Shown here: one piece after another, positions 48,458-56,493 of the stretch
Layout: each line of letters opens with the position of its first letter
How positions within the stretch are numbered: the stretch's first letter is position 1
Origin: Pseudomonas sp. N40(2020)
GTDB taxonomy: Bacteria; Pseudomonadota; Gammaproteobacteria; Pseudomonadales; Pseudomonadaceae
Direction: 5' to 3'
NCBI RefSeq assembly: GCF_014472415.1
Contig: NZ_JACSZV010000003.1
Coordinates: 186,001-250,000, forward strand
Length of the DNA: 64,000 nucleotides
Made by a program: the position numbers and the translations under genes
The notes under the pieces: generated by a model
What the model saw: only the letters and a program-made list of their open reading frames with translations
What the model was told of the DNA's origin: nothing
Databases searched by the model: none

Positions 48458-49687
48458 TCAGCCAAAGAACCAGTAGCACACGCCAATCGCGCCAATCACG
48501 CCCGCCAACTCCGCCAGCAACGCACACCCCACCGCATGCCGCGCCCGCTGAATCCCCACCGCTCCAAAGTAAACGGCCAGCACATAGAACGTGGTCTCGG
48601 TACTGCCCTGAATCGTCGCCGCCACCAGCGCCGGGAAGCTGTCCACGCCGGAGGTTTTCATCGTTTCAATCAGCATCGCCCGCGCAGCGCTGCCGGAGAA
48701 TGGTTTGACCATCGCCGTCGGCAGCGCATCGACAAACCGCGTGTCCCAACCGGCCCATTCGACCAGATGGCGAATCCCGTCCAGACCAAAATCCAGTGCC
48801 CCGGAGGCGCGTAGCACGCCAATGGCACAGAGCATTGCGACCAGATACGGCAGCAGGTTTTTGGCGACGTCGAAGCCCTCTTTCGCACCCTCGACGAATG
48901 CCTCGTAAACCTTCACCTTGCGCAAGGCGCCTATCACCAGAAACAGCATGATCAGCCCGAACAACGTGAGATTGCCGAGGATCGACGAAAGACCCGCCAA
49001 CGCGGTGGCCGACATCGTCGCCAGCAGCGCCATGAAGCCACCGAGGATCAGCGCACCGGGAATCAGATAGGCCAGCACCACCGGGTCCCAGACCCGCAGA
49101 CGCTGCATGAATGCCACCGAGAGGAAACCGACGATGGTCGAGCAACTGGTTGCCAGCAGAATCGGCAGAAACACCAGGGTCGGATCCGGCGCCCCTTGCT
49201 GGGCGCGGTACATGAAGATCGTCACCGGCAGCAGGGTCAGGGAGGAGGCGTTGAGTACCAGAAACAGGATCTGCGCGTTGCTGGCGATGGTGGCGCTGGG
49301 GTTGAGTTCCTGCAACGCCTTCATGGCTTTCAGGCCGATCGGCGTGGCGGCGTTGTCCAGGCCAAGTCCGTTGGCGGCGAAGTTCAGGGTGATCAGGCCA
49401 AGGGCAGGGTGACCGGGTGGGACTTCCGGCATCAGGCGCAGAAACAGCGGGCCCAACACCTTGGCCAGCCAGTCGACGATCCCGGCCTTCTCGGCAATGC
49501 GCAGAAAGCCCAGCCACAAGGTGAGGGTACCGAACAGCAGCACCATGACCTCGACCGACAGCTTGGCCATGGCAAAAATGCTTTCCACCATCGCCGCAAA
49601 AATCCCGGCGTTACCGCCGACCAGCCACTGCACCAGCGCAGATATTGCTGCCACGACAAAGAAGCCAAGCCACAGGCCATTAAGCAT
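48458..49687 (-). CDS. SpmA-SpmB-type fusion protein (nucleoside-recognition/Gate domains)
   Basis: A 409-residue membrane protein with two Gate (nucleoside-recognition) domains. The first half resembles SpmA of Bacillus (GLITLNFAANGLGLDNAATPIGLKAM), the second resembles SpmB (FVEGAKEGFDVAKNLLPYLVAML, SGSAARAMLIE, TIQGSTETTFYVLAVYFGAVG). In Bacillus the two genes are separate and needed for spore maturation; in Pseudomonas the function is unknown, perhaps transport. It is preceded on the minus strand by the gltP terminator and a repeat. Confidence 0.88.
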   Translation of the reverse strand: MLNGLWLGFFVVAAISALVQWLVGGNAGIFAAMVESIFAMAKLSVEVMVLLFGTLTLWLGFLRIAEKAGIVDWLAKVLGPLFLRLMPEVPPGHPALGLITLNFAANGLGLDNAATPIGLKAMKALQELNPSATIASNAQILFLVLNASSLTLLPVTIFMYRAQQGAPDPTLVFLPILLATSCSTIVGFLSVAFMQRLRVWDPVVLAYLIPGALILGGFMALLATMSATALAGLSSILGNLTLFGLIMLFLVIGALRKVKVYEAFVEGAKEGFDVAKNLLPYLVAMLCAIGVLRASGALDFGLDGIRHLVEWAGWDTRFVDALPTAMVKPFSGSAARAMLIETMKTSGVDSFPALVAATIQGSTETTFYVLAVYFGAVGIQRARHAVGCALLAELAGVIGAIGVCYWFFG

Positions 49688-49740
49688 CAGTCAAATCCCC
49701 CGGAAGATGCGGCGAATGATAGCGGGGTCGCCAGAAACGA

Positions 49741-49769
49741 CAAACCCCGGATTTTGTCCGGGGTTTGTT
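49741..49769 (-). terminator. Rho-independent terminator downstream of gltP
   Basis: Stem CAAACCCCGGA / TCCGGGGTTTG with a five-base loop. The T3 and TTTA tails are modest; the hairpin lies upstream of the SpmA-SpmB start and past the gltP end on the minus strand. Confidence 0.75.
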
Positions 49770-49788
49770 TATAACGGCTGGCGGTGAT

Positions 49789-49884
49789 CCCTGTGGGAGC
49801 GGGCTTGCCCGCGATGGCGGCGTGTCAGTCAACAAAGATGTTGAATGTGCTGGCCTCATCGCTGGCAAGCCAGCTCCCACAGGG
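49789..49884. repeat. REP-like palindromic element, family 2, copy B
   Basis: Arms CCCTGTGGGAGC / GCTCCCACAGGG and inner GGCTTGCCCGCGAT paired imperfectly with ATCGCTGGCAAGCC, the same core as 40131-40230. It ends 8 bp before the gltP stop. Confidence 0.86.
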
Positions 49885-49891
49885 TCTTGGA

Positions 49892-51223
49892 TTACTGCTT
49901 GGAAATCTCGCCGGCCGGCAGTTTTTCCTTGCTGCGCCAGTGCGGCAGGGAGTTCCAGTAGCGCTCGCCCTTGGCGTCGTCGTACATGCCTTCCCAGCGC
50001 GCGATAACCAGTACCGCCAAGGCGTTGCCGATCACGTTCAGGGCGGTACGCGCCATGTCCATGATGCGGTCGACACCGGCGATGAATGCCAGGCCTTCCA
50101 GCGGAATACCCACGCTGCCCAAGGTGGCCAGCAGCACCACGAAGGACACGCCCGGTACACCGGCGATGCCTTTGGAGGTGACCATCAGCGTCAGCACCAG
50201 CAGCAGTTGCTGGCTGATCGACAGGTCGATGCCGTACAGCTGGGCAATGAAGATGGCGGCGATGGACTGGTACAGGGTCGAACCGTCGAGGTTGAACGAG
50301 TAACCGGTCGGCACCACGAAGCTGCAGATGGCTTTCGGCGCACCGTAGGCTTCCATCTTCTCGATCACGCGCGGCAGCACGGTTTCCGAGGACGCGGTGG
50401 AGTAAGCGAGCACCAGCTCATCCTTGAAGATGCGCATCAGCTTGATCACCGAGAAACCGAACAGCTTGGCGATCAGGCCCAGTACCACAAAGGCGAAGAA
50501 GGCGATGGCGACGTAAACCAGGATCACCAGTTTGGCCAGCGGCAGCAACGAGGCGAAGCCGAAGTTGGCGACAGTCACCGCGATCAGTGCGAATACGCCG
50601 ATCGGGGCGTAGTTCATGATCATGTGGGTGACTTTGAACATGCTTTCCGAGACGCCCTGGAACATCTTCACCAGCGGCTCGCGCAGATCCGACTGCAGGC
50701 TCGACAGACCGAGACCGAACAGCACGGAGAAGAAGATGATCGGCAGCATTTCGCCGCGAGCCATGGCCGCGAAGATGTTCGACGGGATCAGGTTGAGGAT
50801 GGTCTCGATGAACGCGTGTTCATGCTGCACTTCGGCGGCGGTCGCCTGGTACTTGGAGATGTCCACCGTGCCCAGCGTGCTCATGTCGATGCCGGCACCC
50901 GGATGGAACACGTTCGCCAGAACCAGGCCAACAATAATGGCGATGGTGGTGACGATTTCGAAATAAATGATCGTCTTCAGGCCGATACGCCCGAGCTTCT
51001 TGGCGTCGCCCACGCCAGCGATGCCGACGATCAGGGAAGAGATGACGATCGGGATCACGATCATCTTGATCAGACGGATAAAGATATCGCCTGCCGGTTG
51101 CAGGACGTTGCTGATCCACCAGGCCTTCTCGGCACTGAAATGGTTGAGCAACGCACCAATTGCAATCCCTAGAACCAGACCGATGAGGATCTGCCAGGCG
51201 AGGCTGAGTTTTGCCTTCTTCAT
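49892..51223 (-). CDS. gltP: Glutamate/aspartate:H+ (or C4-dicarboxylate) symporter, DAACS family
   Basis: A 443-residue carrier of the dicarboxylate/amino acid:cation symporter family. Hairpin 1 has the serine-rich LAYSTASSETVLPRV near residue 295; TM7 has VPTGYSFNLDGSTLYQSIAAIF, and hairpin 2 GIAGVPGVSFVVLLATLGSVG. The C terminus carries DRIMDMARTALNVIGNALAVLVIARWEG with the substrate-binding Asp, Arg and Asn. The start at 51223 has AAGGG nine bases upstream; the longer open frame reads back through the leader. It is preceded by a 706-bp intergenic region with strong secondary structure. Confidence 0.93.
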   Translation of the reverse strand: MKKAKLSLAWQILIGLVLGIAIGALLNHFSAEKAWWISNVLQPAGDIFIRLIKMIVIPIVISSLIVGIAGVGDAKKLGRIGLKTIIYFEIVTTIAIIVGLVLANVFHPGAGIDMSTLGTVDISKYQATAAEVQHEHAFIETILNLIPSNIFAAMARGEMLPIIFFSVLFGLGLSSLQSDLREPLVKMFQGVSESMFKVTHMIMNYAPIGVFALIAVTVANFGFASLLPLAKLVILVYVAIAFFAFVVLGLIAKLFGFSVIKLMRIFKDELVLAYSTASSETVLPRVIEKMEAYGAPKAICSFVVPTGYSFNLDGSTLYQSIAAIFIAQLYGIDLSISQQLLLVLTLMVTSKGIAGVPGVSFVVLLATLGSVGIPLEGLAFIAGVDRIMDMARTALNVIGNALAVLVIARWEGMYDDAKGERYWNSLPHWRSKEKLPAGEISKQ

Positions 51224-51252
51224 TATCTTTACCCTTACTTGCGTTTGACTCA

Positions 51253-51304
51253 GGCAGATGCAGGAACTGGAACGCTTTTTAGCGGAAAAGTCTGTGCATC
51301 TGCC
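51253..51304 (-). promoter_or_regulatory. Inverted repeat in the gltP leader
   Basis: Perfect 10-bp arms GGCAGATGCA / TGCATCTGCC separated by 32 bases, 30-80 bp before the gltP start; it could form a leader hairpin or be an operator. Confidence 0.55.
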
Positions 51305-51352
51305 TCCGTATAAGGTGCCCCAAAGCGCGTGTTTACGGCTCTTCGGCAGGCG

Positions 51353-51388
51353 AAAAAAGGCGCAACTATTCCGATGCAAGGTTGCGCC
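51353..51388 (-). terminator. Minus-strand Rho-independent terminator upstream of gltP
   Basis: Stem GGCGCAAC / GTTGCGCC with a 14-base loop and, on the minus strand, T6 directly after. It ends some transcript before gltP begins. Confidence 0.78.
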
Positions 51389-51413
51389 GTCTAATGCCGT
51401 AAACGCCTACCCT

Positions 51414-51439
51414 ATGCCGAATCGGCATGAGTTTTTTTT
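51414..51439 (+). terminator. Plus-strand terminator-like hairpin
   Basis: ATGCCGA-A-TCGGCAT is a perfect 7-bp palindrome followed three bases later by T8. It faces opposite to the terminator at 51353-51388. Confidence 0.55.
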
Positions 51440-51891
51440 AACGAAACTGGCGTCCCAACCGGTTCGATTGCGACATTTCAGCCGGCATAAGTGCCGTGAA
51501 CCGGCCATCACAGCGCAGATTGGTTGTTTTTTGAACGAGTAATTTCGACGAAAATTTTCGGAAAAAGCCTACATTTCGAGACTAGAAGTCCTACTGGTTG
51601 GAAACATGTTTTCGCGATATACGGTCGCCAGGAAACACCGCGAAATGTTTTCGCACGCAGTGTGAGCGATAAAAGGATGAGCAGGACGCTCTAGATCAAT
51701 GTTCTGCCTGATTGAAAGCTCAGCGCAAGTCCGTCGAGCCACTGTGGGTCGGCGAACCTGCGACGCAGCTTTTACCCTGACCCGGCCCTTGCGCAGGCAC
51801 TCCCTGTACCCGTAGGTCACTCCGACCCTGTAACAGTCAGAACGTCCCGGCCCCTTGGTCATGCGCCGGCCTTCCTCGGGTGGGCGCAATG

Positions 51892-51914
51892 GAGGGCAGC
51901 GGGGGGCTGCCCTC
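51892..51914. terminator. GC-rich hairpin after ivy
   Basis: Arms GAGGGCAGC / GCTGCCCTC with five G in the loop, 15 bp beyond the ivy stop on the minus strand; no T-run. Confidence 0.5.
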
Positions 51915-51929
51915 ATGTTCAAACTCGCA

Positions 51930-52394
51930 TCAATACCACTTCGGATCTTTCTTCAGAGTTTCCATCAAAAGATCCTGCATGCCCTGGTCGGGTTTGCCGA
52001 GGAAGCGGTAGGTGGCATGTCGCGTTGGCGACTTGTCAGCCGGCAGACCTTCGGGCACATCGACGAGCATGGCGTAGGCATCTTTCTTGTCGAAACTGAA
52101 CGCGACGATCAAGCGGTGGTTCAGGCATTTGTCTGCATTTTCACAGAGCGGCCCAACCAGATACTGGTCGCCATCTTCAGTCACGGCATTCATTTGCTGG
52201 TCAGGCGTGCCGGACAGGTTCATCACCCATTCCGGCAGGCGTTCTTCCTTCTTTACCACGCCTTCCCAGGTTTCCCGGTATTGCGGGTCGGAACTCAAGA
52301 GTTCGTTGACTCGCGTCTGGCCGTCGTTGGCCGCCATCGCCATGGCACTACCGCCCAGAAGCAGGGCGGCTGCCAATGTCTTCAACGCAATCAT
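51930..52394 (-). CDS. ivy: Inhibitor of vertebrate (C-type) lysozyme, Ivy family
   Basis: A 154-residue periplasmic protein with a signal peptide (residues 1-21, cleavage after AMAA). The mature part has the two-cysteine loop CENADKCLNHRLIVAFSFD, equivalent to the CKPHDC loop that blocks the lysozyme active site in Ivy, and the family-typical N-terminal VNELLSSDPQYRETWEGVV. A homologue sits near algB in P. aeruginosa. It starts 2 bp after the DUF1328 gene, with GAGG within that gene's end, so the two are co-expressed. Confidence 0.85.
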   Translation of the reverse strand: MIALKTLAAALLLGGSAMAMAANDGQTRVNELLSSDPQYRETWEGVVKKEERLPEWVMNLSGTPDQQMNAVTEDGDQYLVGPLCENADKCLNHRLIVAFSFDKKDAYAMLVDVPEGLPADKSPTRHATYRFLGKPDQGMQDLLMETLKKDPKWY

Positions 52395-52396
52395 CG

Positions 52397-52633
<237 letters not shown>

Positions 52634-52918
52634 TTAAAAAACCCAGCGCTCTTCACGTGGCATCTCATCCATTGGCTGCGCCTGATCAACATCCATCATG
52701 CGCATCGAGGCGCTCTCTGCCTGGCTATTGCTGACGGCACTGAAGTGCTTCTGCGTGCTGTGTTGCATCGAGATCAGCGGCTCAGCCTTCTGGCTGTTTT
52801 CCCAGCTCAGGTATTGCTGGCACGCGATCAGGGTGATCAACAGGGCAAGAACGCCGAACAGGCCTTGCTGGATATGCAGTGGCGAGATACGCACTTGGGC
52901 GGCACGTTGGCGAGTCAT
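52634..52918 (-). CDS. Small single-pass membrane protein, unknown function
   Basis: A 94-residue protein: a basic N terminus (MTRQRAAQVRISPLHIQQG), one hydrophobic helix (LFGVLALLITLIACQQYLSW), then a Ser/Met/Glu-rich tail ending MPREERWVF. No domain is recognised. The ATG at 52918 has GAGGAA before it; the longer open frame includes AT-rich non-coding sequence. It lies upstream of the DUF1328-ivy pair and divergent from algB, as I recall for PA5482 in P. aeruginosa. Confidence 0.72.
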   Translation of the reverse strand: MTRQRAAQVRISPLHIQQGLFGVLALLITLIACQQYLSWENSQKAEPLISMQHSTQKHFSAVSNSQAESASMRMMDVDQAQPMDEMPREERWVF

Positions 52919-53345
52919 CCTGGGTTCCTCACTCTTATTCGGTTGGGGCAGTTCTGATCTGCCCGGGCTAAAAGAGATATTGCAGGCTGCATGCCAATTT
53001 TTTATTTGAAAAATATTCAATAAAATCAATTAGTTATGAGTGCAATAAAAATGAATTACGACGCATCCTGCACGATGGGGCTCCTAGGATCGTGCGCAAT
53101 GCACGATTATTTCGTAGGAGATTTCATTCTTATGGAATTGAGAGCAGGGCGCGGATGTCAGAAAAGTACGCAGGGAATCCCCTGCAAATCGATGATTGTT
53201 TAAAAAATCAACAAAATCAGTGTATTAGCCGTAAATGCAGGAGAGAGCTACCCTCCTATGGCTGGCATCGTTCAGAATCAACCATGCAACTTGCCCGATT
53301 TTTCCGGGACTAACCCAAGACCAATCACTATGGAGCGTAGGAAAA
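52919..53345 (+). promoter_or_regulatory. AT-rich upstream region of algB
   Basis: A 427-bp gap with an AT-rich left part and a cluster of short inverted repeats around 53070-53107, described separately. I see no gene in it; the frame open from 53235 is the upstream extension of algB. Confidence 0.5.
53070..53107. promoter_or_regulatory. Three alternating GCACGAT units upstream of algB
   Basis: GCACGAT (53070-53076), ATCGTGC (53089-53095) and GCACGAT (53101-53107) form two overlapping inverted repeats, 240-275 bp before algB. This looks like an operator for a dimeric regulator or a pair of alternative hairpins. Confidence 0.55.
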
Positions 53346-54692
53346 ATGGAATCTGCCACTGAGCATCAAGGCCGCATTCTGCTGGTGGACGACGAATCCG
53401 CCATCCTGCGAACCTTCCGTTATTGCCTCGAAGATGAAGGCTATACGGTCGCCACTGCCAACAGCGCGGCCCAGGCCGACGCACTGCTGCAACGCCAGGT
53501 CTTTGATCTGTGCTTCCTTGATTTGCGCTTGGGCGAAGACAACGGCCTCGATGTGCTGGCGCAAATGCGCATTCAGGCGCCGTGGATGCGCGTGGTGATC
53601 GTAACCGCGCATTCGGCTGTCGATACCGCCGTGGATGCCATTCAGGCTGGCGCCGCCGACTATCTGGTCAAGCCGTGCAGCCCGGATCAACTGCGCCTGG
53701 CGACCGCCAAGCAACTGGAAGTGCGCCAACTCTCGGCGCGTCTTGAAGCCCTCGAAGGCGAAATCCGCAAGCCGAAGGACGGCCTCGATTCTCACAGCCC
53801 GGCGATGAAAGTCGTGCTGGAGACTGCGCGGCAGGTGGCGAGTACTGACGCCAACATTCTTATTCTGGGTGAGTCCGGCACCGGTAAGGGTGAACTGGCC
53901 CGGGCGATTCACGGCTGGAGCAAGCGCGAGAAGAAGTCCTGCGTGACCATTAACTGCCCGTCGCTGACCGCCGAACTGATGGAAAGTGAGCTGTTCGGTC
54001 ACAGTCGCGGTGCGTTTACCGGTGCCAGCGAAAGTACTTTGGGTCGCGTCAATCAGGCCGACGGCGGTACGCTGTTTCTCGACGAGATCGGCGATTTTCC
54101 CCTGACGTTGCAACCCAAGTTGCTGCGCTTCATTCAGGACAAGGAATACGAGCGGGTAGGCGACCCGGTGACCCGCCGCGCCGACGTGCGGATTCTGGCG
54201 GCGACTAACCTCAATCTCGAAGACATGGTGCGCGACGGGCGTTTCCGTGAAGACCTGCTCTATCGCCTCAACGTCATCACCTTGCACTTGCCGCCGTTGC
54301 GCGAGCGCAGCGAAGACATTTTGACCTTGGCCGACCGCTTTCTTGCCCGCTTCGTTAAAGAGTACGCACGTCCGGCTCGGGGGTTCAGCGACGAAGCCCG
54401 TGAGGCGCTGCTCGGTTATCGCTGGCCGGGCAACATCCGCGAGTTGCGCAACGTGGTTGAGCGCGCAAGCATCATCTGCCCGCAGGAGCGCGTGGAAATC
54501 AGCCATTTGGGCATGGCCGAGCAACCAGCCAGCAATGCGCCAAGGGTCGGCGCGGCGCTGAGCCTGGACGAGTTGGAAAAAGCGCATATCGGCGCCGTTC
54601 TGGCCACCGCCGGCACGCTGGATCAAGCGGCGAAAACCCTCGGCATTGATGCCTCGACCCTGTATCGCAAGCGCAAGCATTACAACCTGTGA
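53346..54692 (+). CDS. algB: Sigma-54-type response regulator AlgB
   Basis: A 448-residue NtrC-class regulator. The receiver domain (residues 8-125) has LLVDDES and phospho-acceptor Asp in LCFLDLRLGEDNG. The AAA+ domain has Walker A GESGTGKGE, the sigma-54 contact loop GAFTGA, Walker B GGTLFLDEIGD and the arginine region VTRRADVRILAATN. The Fis-type helix-turn-helix ends the protein (DQAAKTLGIDASTLYRKRKHY). In P. aeruginosa AlgB, paired with KinB, controls alginate and virulence genes. The ATG at 53346 follows TAGGAA; kinB starts 10 bp after the stop. Confidence 0.95.
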   Translation: MESATEHQGRILLVDDESAILRTFRYCLEDEGYTVATANSAAQADALLQRQVFDLCFLDLRLGEDNGLDVLAQMRIQAPWMRVVIVTAHSAVDTAVDAIQAGAADYLVKPCSPDQLRLATAKQLEVRQLSARLEALEGEIRKPKDGLDSHSPAMKVVLETARQVASTDANILILGESGTGKGELARAIHGWSKREKKSCVTINCPSLTAELMESELFGHSRGAFTGASESTLGRVNQADGGTLFLDEIGDFPLTLQPKLLRFIQDKEYERVGDPVTRRADVRILAATNLNLEDMVRDGRFREDLLYRLNVITLHLPPLRERSEDILTLADRFLARFVKEYARPARGFSDEAREALLGYRWPGNIRELRNVVERASIICPQERVEISHLGMAEQPASNAPRVGAALSLDELEKAHIGAVLATAGTLDQAAKTLGIDASTLYRKRKHYNL

Positions 54693-54702
54693 GCGCCCGA
54701 CG

Positions 54703-56493
54703 ATGAAACTGGCGATGAAGTTGCGGACCCGCTTGTTCCTGAGCATTTCCGCACTGATCACCGTGGCTTTGCTCGGGCTGTTGCTCGGGCTGGTCAGCGT
54801 GATGCAGATGGCTGGAACTCAGGAAGAGCGGGTGCGCAGTAACTTCGCCACCCTTGATCTGGGCCTCAAGCTGCGGCAGACGCTGGGTGATCAACTGATC
54901 ATCATGCTCGCGGAAAAGCCTGATCCCGTGGCGTTCGAAGCGTCCAGGCAGCATTACTTCCAGTTGCTCGACGAAGGCATCGCCCAGGAAAAGGAGGGCG
55001 ATGGTCAGTTGTATGGTTTCAGTCAGGCCAAAAAAGATTATCTGAATTTCCTGCAGGCGTTCGACCTGTCCCGTGACCCTGCCAAGACGATGATGAGCAA
55101 TGCGGACTTCCGCGAGCGCTTCAATACCTTGCGCAACGGACTGATCGCCGAGCACAAGCATGCGCTCGACAATATCAACGCCGTCCAGCGAGATGCCCGC
55201 GAGCGGGCGCTGTTGGTCGCCGGCCTGCTTGGGCTTGTTGGGCTGGCGGTGTTGATCATCGGTTTCGTCACGGCCCAAGGCATTGCCCGGCGTTTCGGCG
55301 CACCGATCGAGGCGCTGGCGCGGGCGGCGGACAATATCGGCCAAGGCAACTTTGAAGTGACCCTGCCGATTTCCTCAGCGATGGAAATGAATCTGCTGAC
55401 CAAGCGGTTCGGGCTGATGGCCGAAGCCTTGCGTGAGCATCAGGCGACTAACGTCGATGAGTTGATGGCCGGTCAACAACGCTTACAGGCCGTGCTCGAC
55501 AGCATCGATGACGGCTTGCTGATGATCGACCGCGAGGGCCACTTGGAGCATCTCAACCCGGTCGCCCAGCGCCAGTTGGGCTGGGACGATGACCGTCTCG
55601 GGCAAGGCCTGGGCAGCGCACTTGGGCGACCTGAGCTGGATGCGCAACTGCAACTGGTGTTGCGCGGCGGCACCCTCGAACGAGCACCGGAAGATTTGAG
55701 CATTGAGGTCGACGGCGAATCTCGCCTGCTGACTTACAGCCTGACCCCGGTGAGCCATACCCAGGGTCATATTCTGGGGGCGGTGATGGTGCTGCACGAT
55801 GTCACTGAGCAGCGTGCCTTCGAGCGGGTGCGCAGCGAATTCGTATTACGTGCCTCCCATGAGCTGCGCACGCCAGTCACGGGTATGCACATGGCGTTCG
55901 GCCTGTTCCGTGAGCGGGCGAAGTTTGCGGCGGATTCTCGTGAGGCGGACCTGCTCGACACCGTCAACGAAGAGATGCAGCGCTTGATGCAGTTGATCAA
56001 CGACTTGCTCAACTTCTCGCGCTACCAGAATGGCTTGCAGAAACTGACACTGGCACCGTGCTCCATCGAAGATTTGCTGGAGCAGGCGCAACTGCGCTTT
56101 GCCGACACGGCTGCGGAAAAAGGCATCGCATTGATGGTAGAGGTACAGGGCCCGCTGCCGCGCTTGCAGGCGGATCAAGCGCAACTGGACCGAGTGCTCG
56201 ACAACCTGATCGATAACGCCCTGCGCCACACCGCCCGCGACGGTCAGATTCGCTTGCAGGCGCGTCGCCACGGCGAGCGGGTGATCATCAGCGTCGAAGA
56301 CAACGGCGAAGGCATTGCCTACGGCCAGCAAGGACGAATTTTCGAGCCGTTCGTCCAGGTTGGACGCAAGAAGGGTGGCGCCGGGCTTGGGCTGGCGCTG
56401 TGCAAGGAAATCGTCCAGCTGCATGGCGGACGGATGGGGGTTTATTCGCGGCCGGGGCAGGGGACGCAGTTCTATATGGCTTTGGCCGTTTAA
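54703..56493 (+). CDS. kinB: Sensor histidine kinase KinB
   Basis: A 596-residue membrane kinase. TM1 (about residues 11-33) and TM2 (about 165-188) flank a helical periplasmic sensor; a HAMP domain, a PAS domain (about 255-370), the dimerisation box ASHELRTPVTGMHM with His386 and the HATPase motifs NLIDNALRHT, EDNGEGI and GAGLGLALCKEIV follow. Length and His position are close to KinB of P. aeruginosa, which dephosphorylates AlgB. It lies 10 bp after algB and overlaps the end of the convergent EAL gene by 4 bp. Confidence 0.95.
   Translation: MKLAMKLRTRLFLSISALITVALLGLLLGLVSVMQMAGTQEERVRSNFATLDLGLKLRQTLGDQLIIMLAEKPDPVAFEASRQHYFQLLDEGIAQEKEGDGQLYGFSQAKKDYLNFLQAFDLSRDPAKTMMSNADFRERFNTLRNGLIAEHKHALDNINAVQRDARERALLVAGLLGLVGLAVLIIGFVTAQGIARRFGAPIEALARAADNIGQGNFEVTLPISSAMEMNLLTKRFGLMAEALREHQATNVDELMAGQQRLQAVLDSIDDGLLMIDREGHLEHLNPVAQRQLGWDDDRLGQGLGSALGRPELDAQLQLVLRGGTLERAPEDLSIEVDGESRLLTYSLTPVSHTQGHILGAVMVLHDVTEQRAFERVRSEFVLRASHELRTPVTGMHMAFGLFRERAKFAADSREADLLDTVNEEMQRLMQLINDLLNFSRYQNGLQKLTLAPCSIEDLLEQAQLRFADTAAEKGIALMVEVQGPLPRLQADQAQLDRVLDNLIDNALRHTARDGQIRLQARRHGERVIISVEDNGEGIAYGQQGRIFEPFVQVGRKKGGAGLGLALCKEIVQLHGGRMGVYSRPGQGTQFYMALAV

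Larger units (their letters stand above)
51224..51929. promoter_or_regulatory. 706-bp gene-free region upstream of gltP
   Basis: I find no supported protein gene here. The open frames at 51258-51542 (+) and 51569-51922 (-) have no recognisable content. The right 350 bp are GC-rich, the middle is AT-rich, and there are three hairpins, described separately. It may contain an sRNA or a long structured leader. Confidence 0.5.

Noticed and set aside
51258..51542. 94-codon plus-strand frame upstream of gltP
   Set aside because: It runs through the gltP leader repeat and both terminators; no ribosome site and no recognisable content.
51569..51922. 117-codon minus-strand frame downstream of ivy
   Set aside because: Arg/Cys/Thr-rich translation without a family, overlapping the GC hairpin; more likely non-coding.
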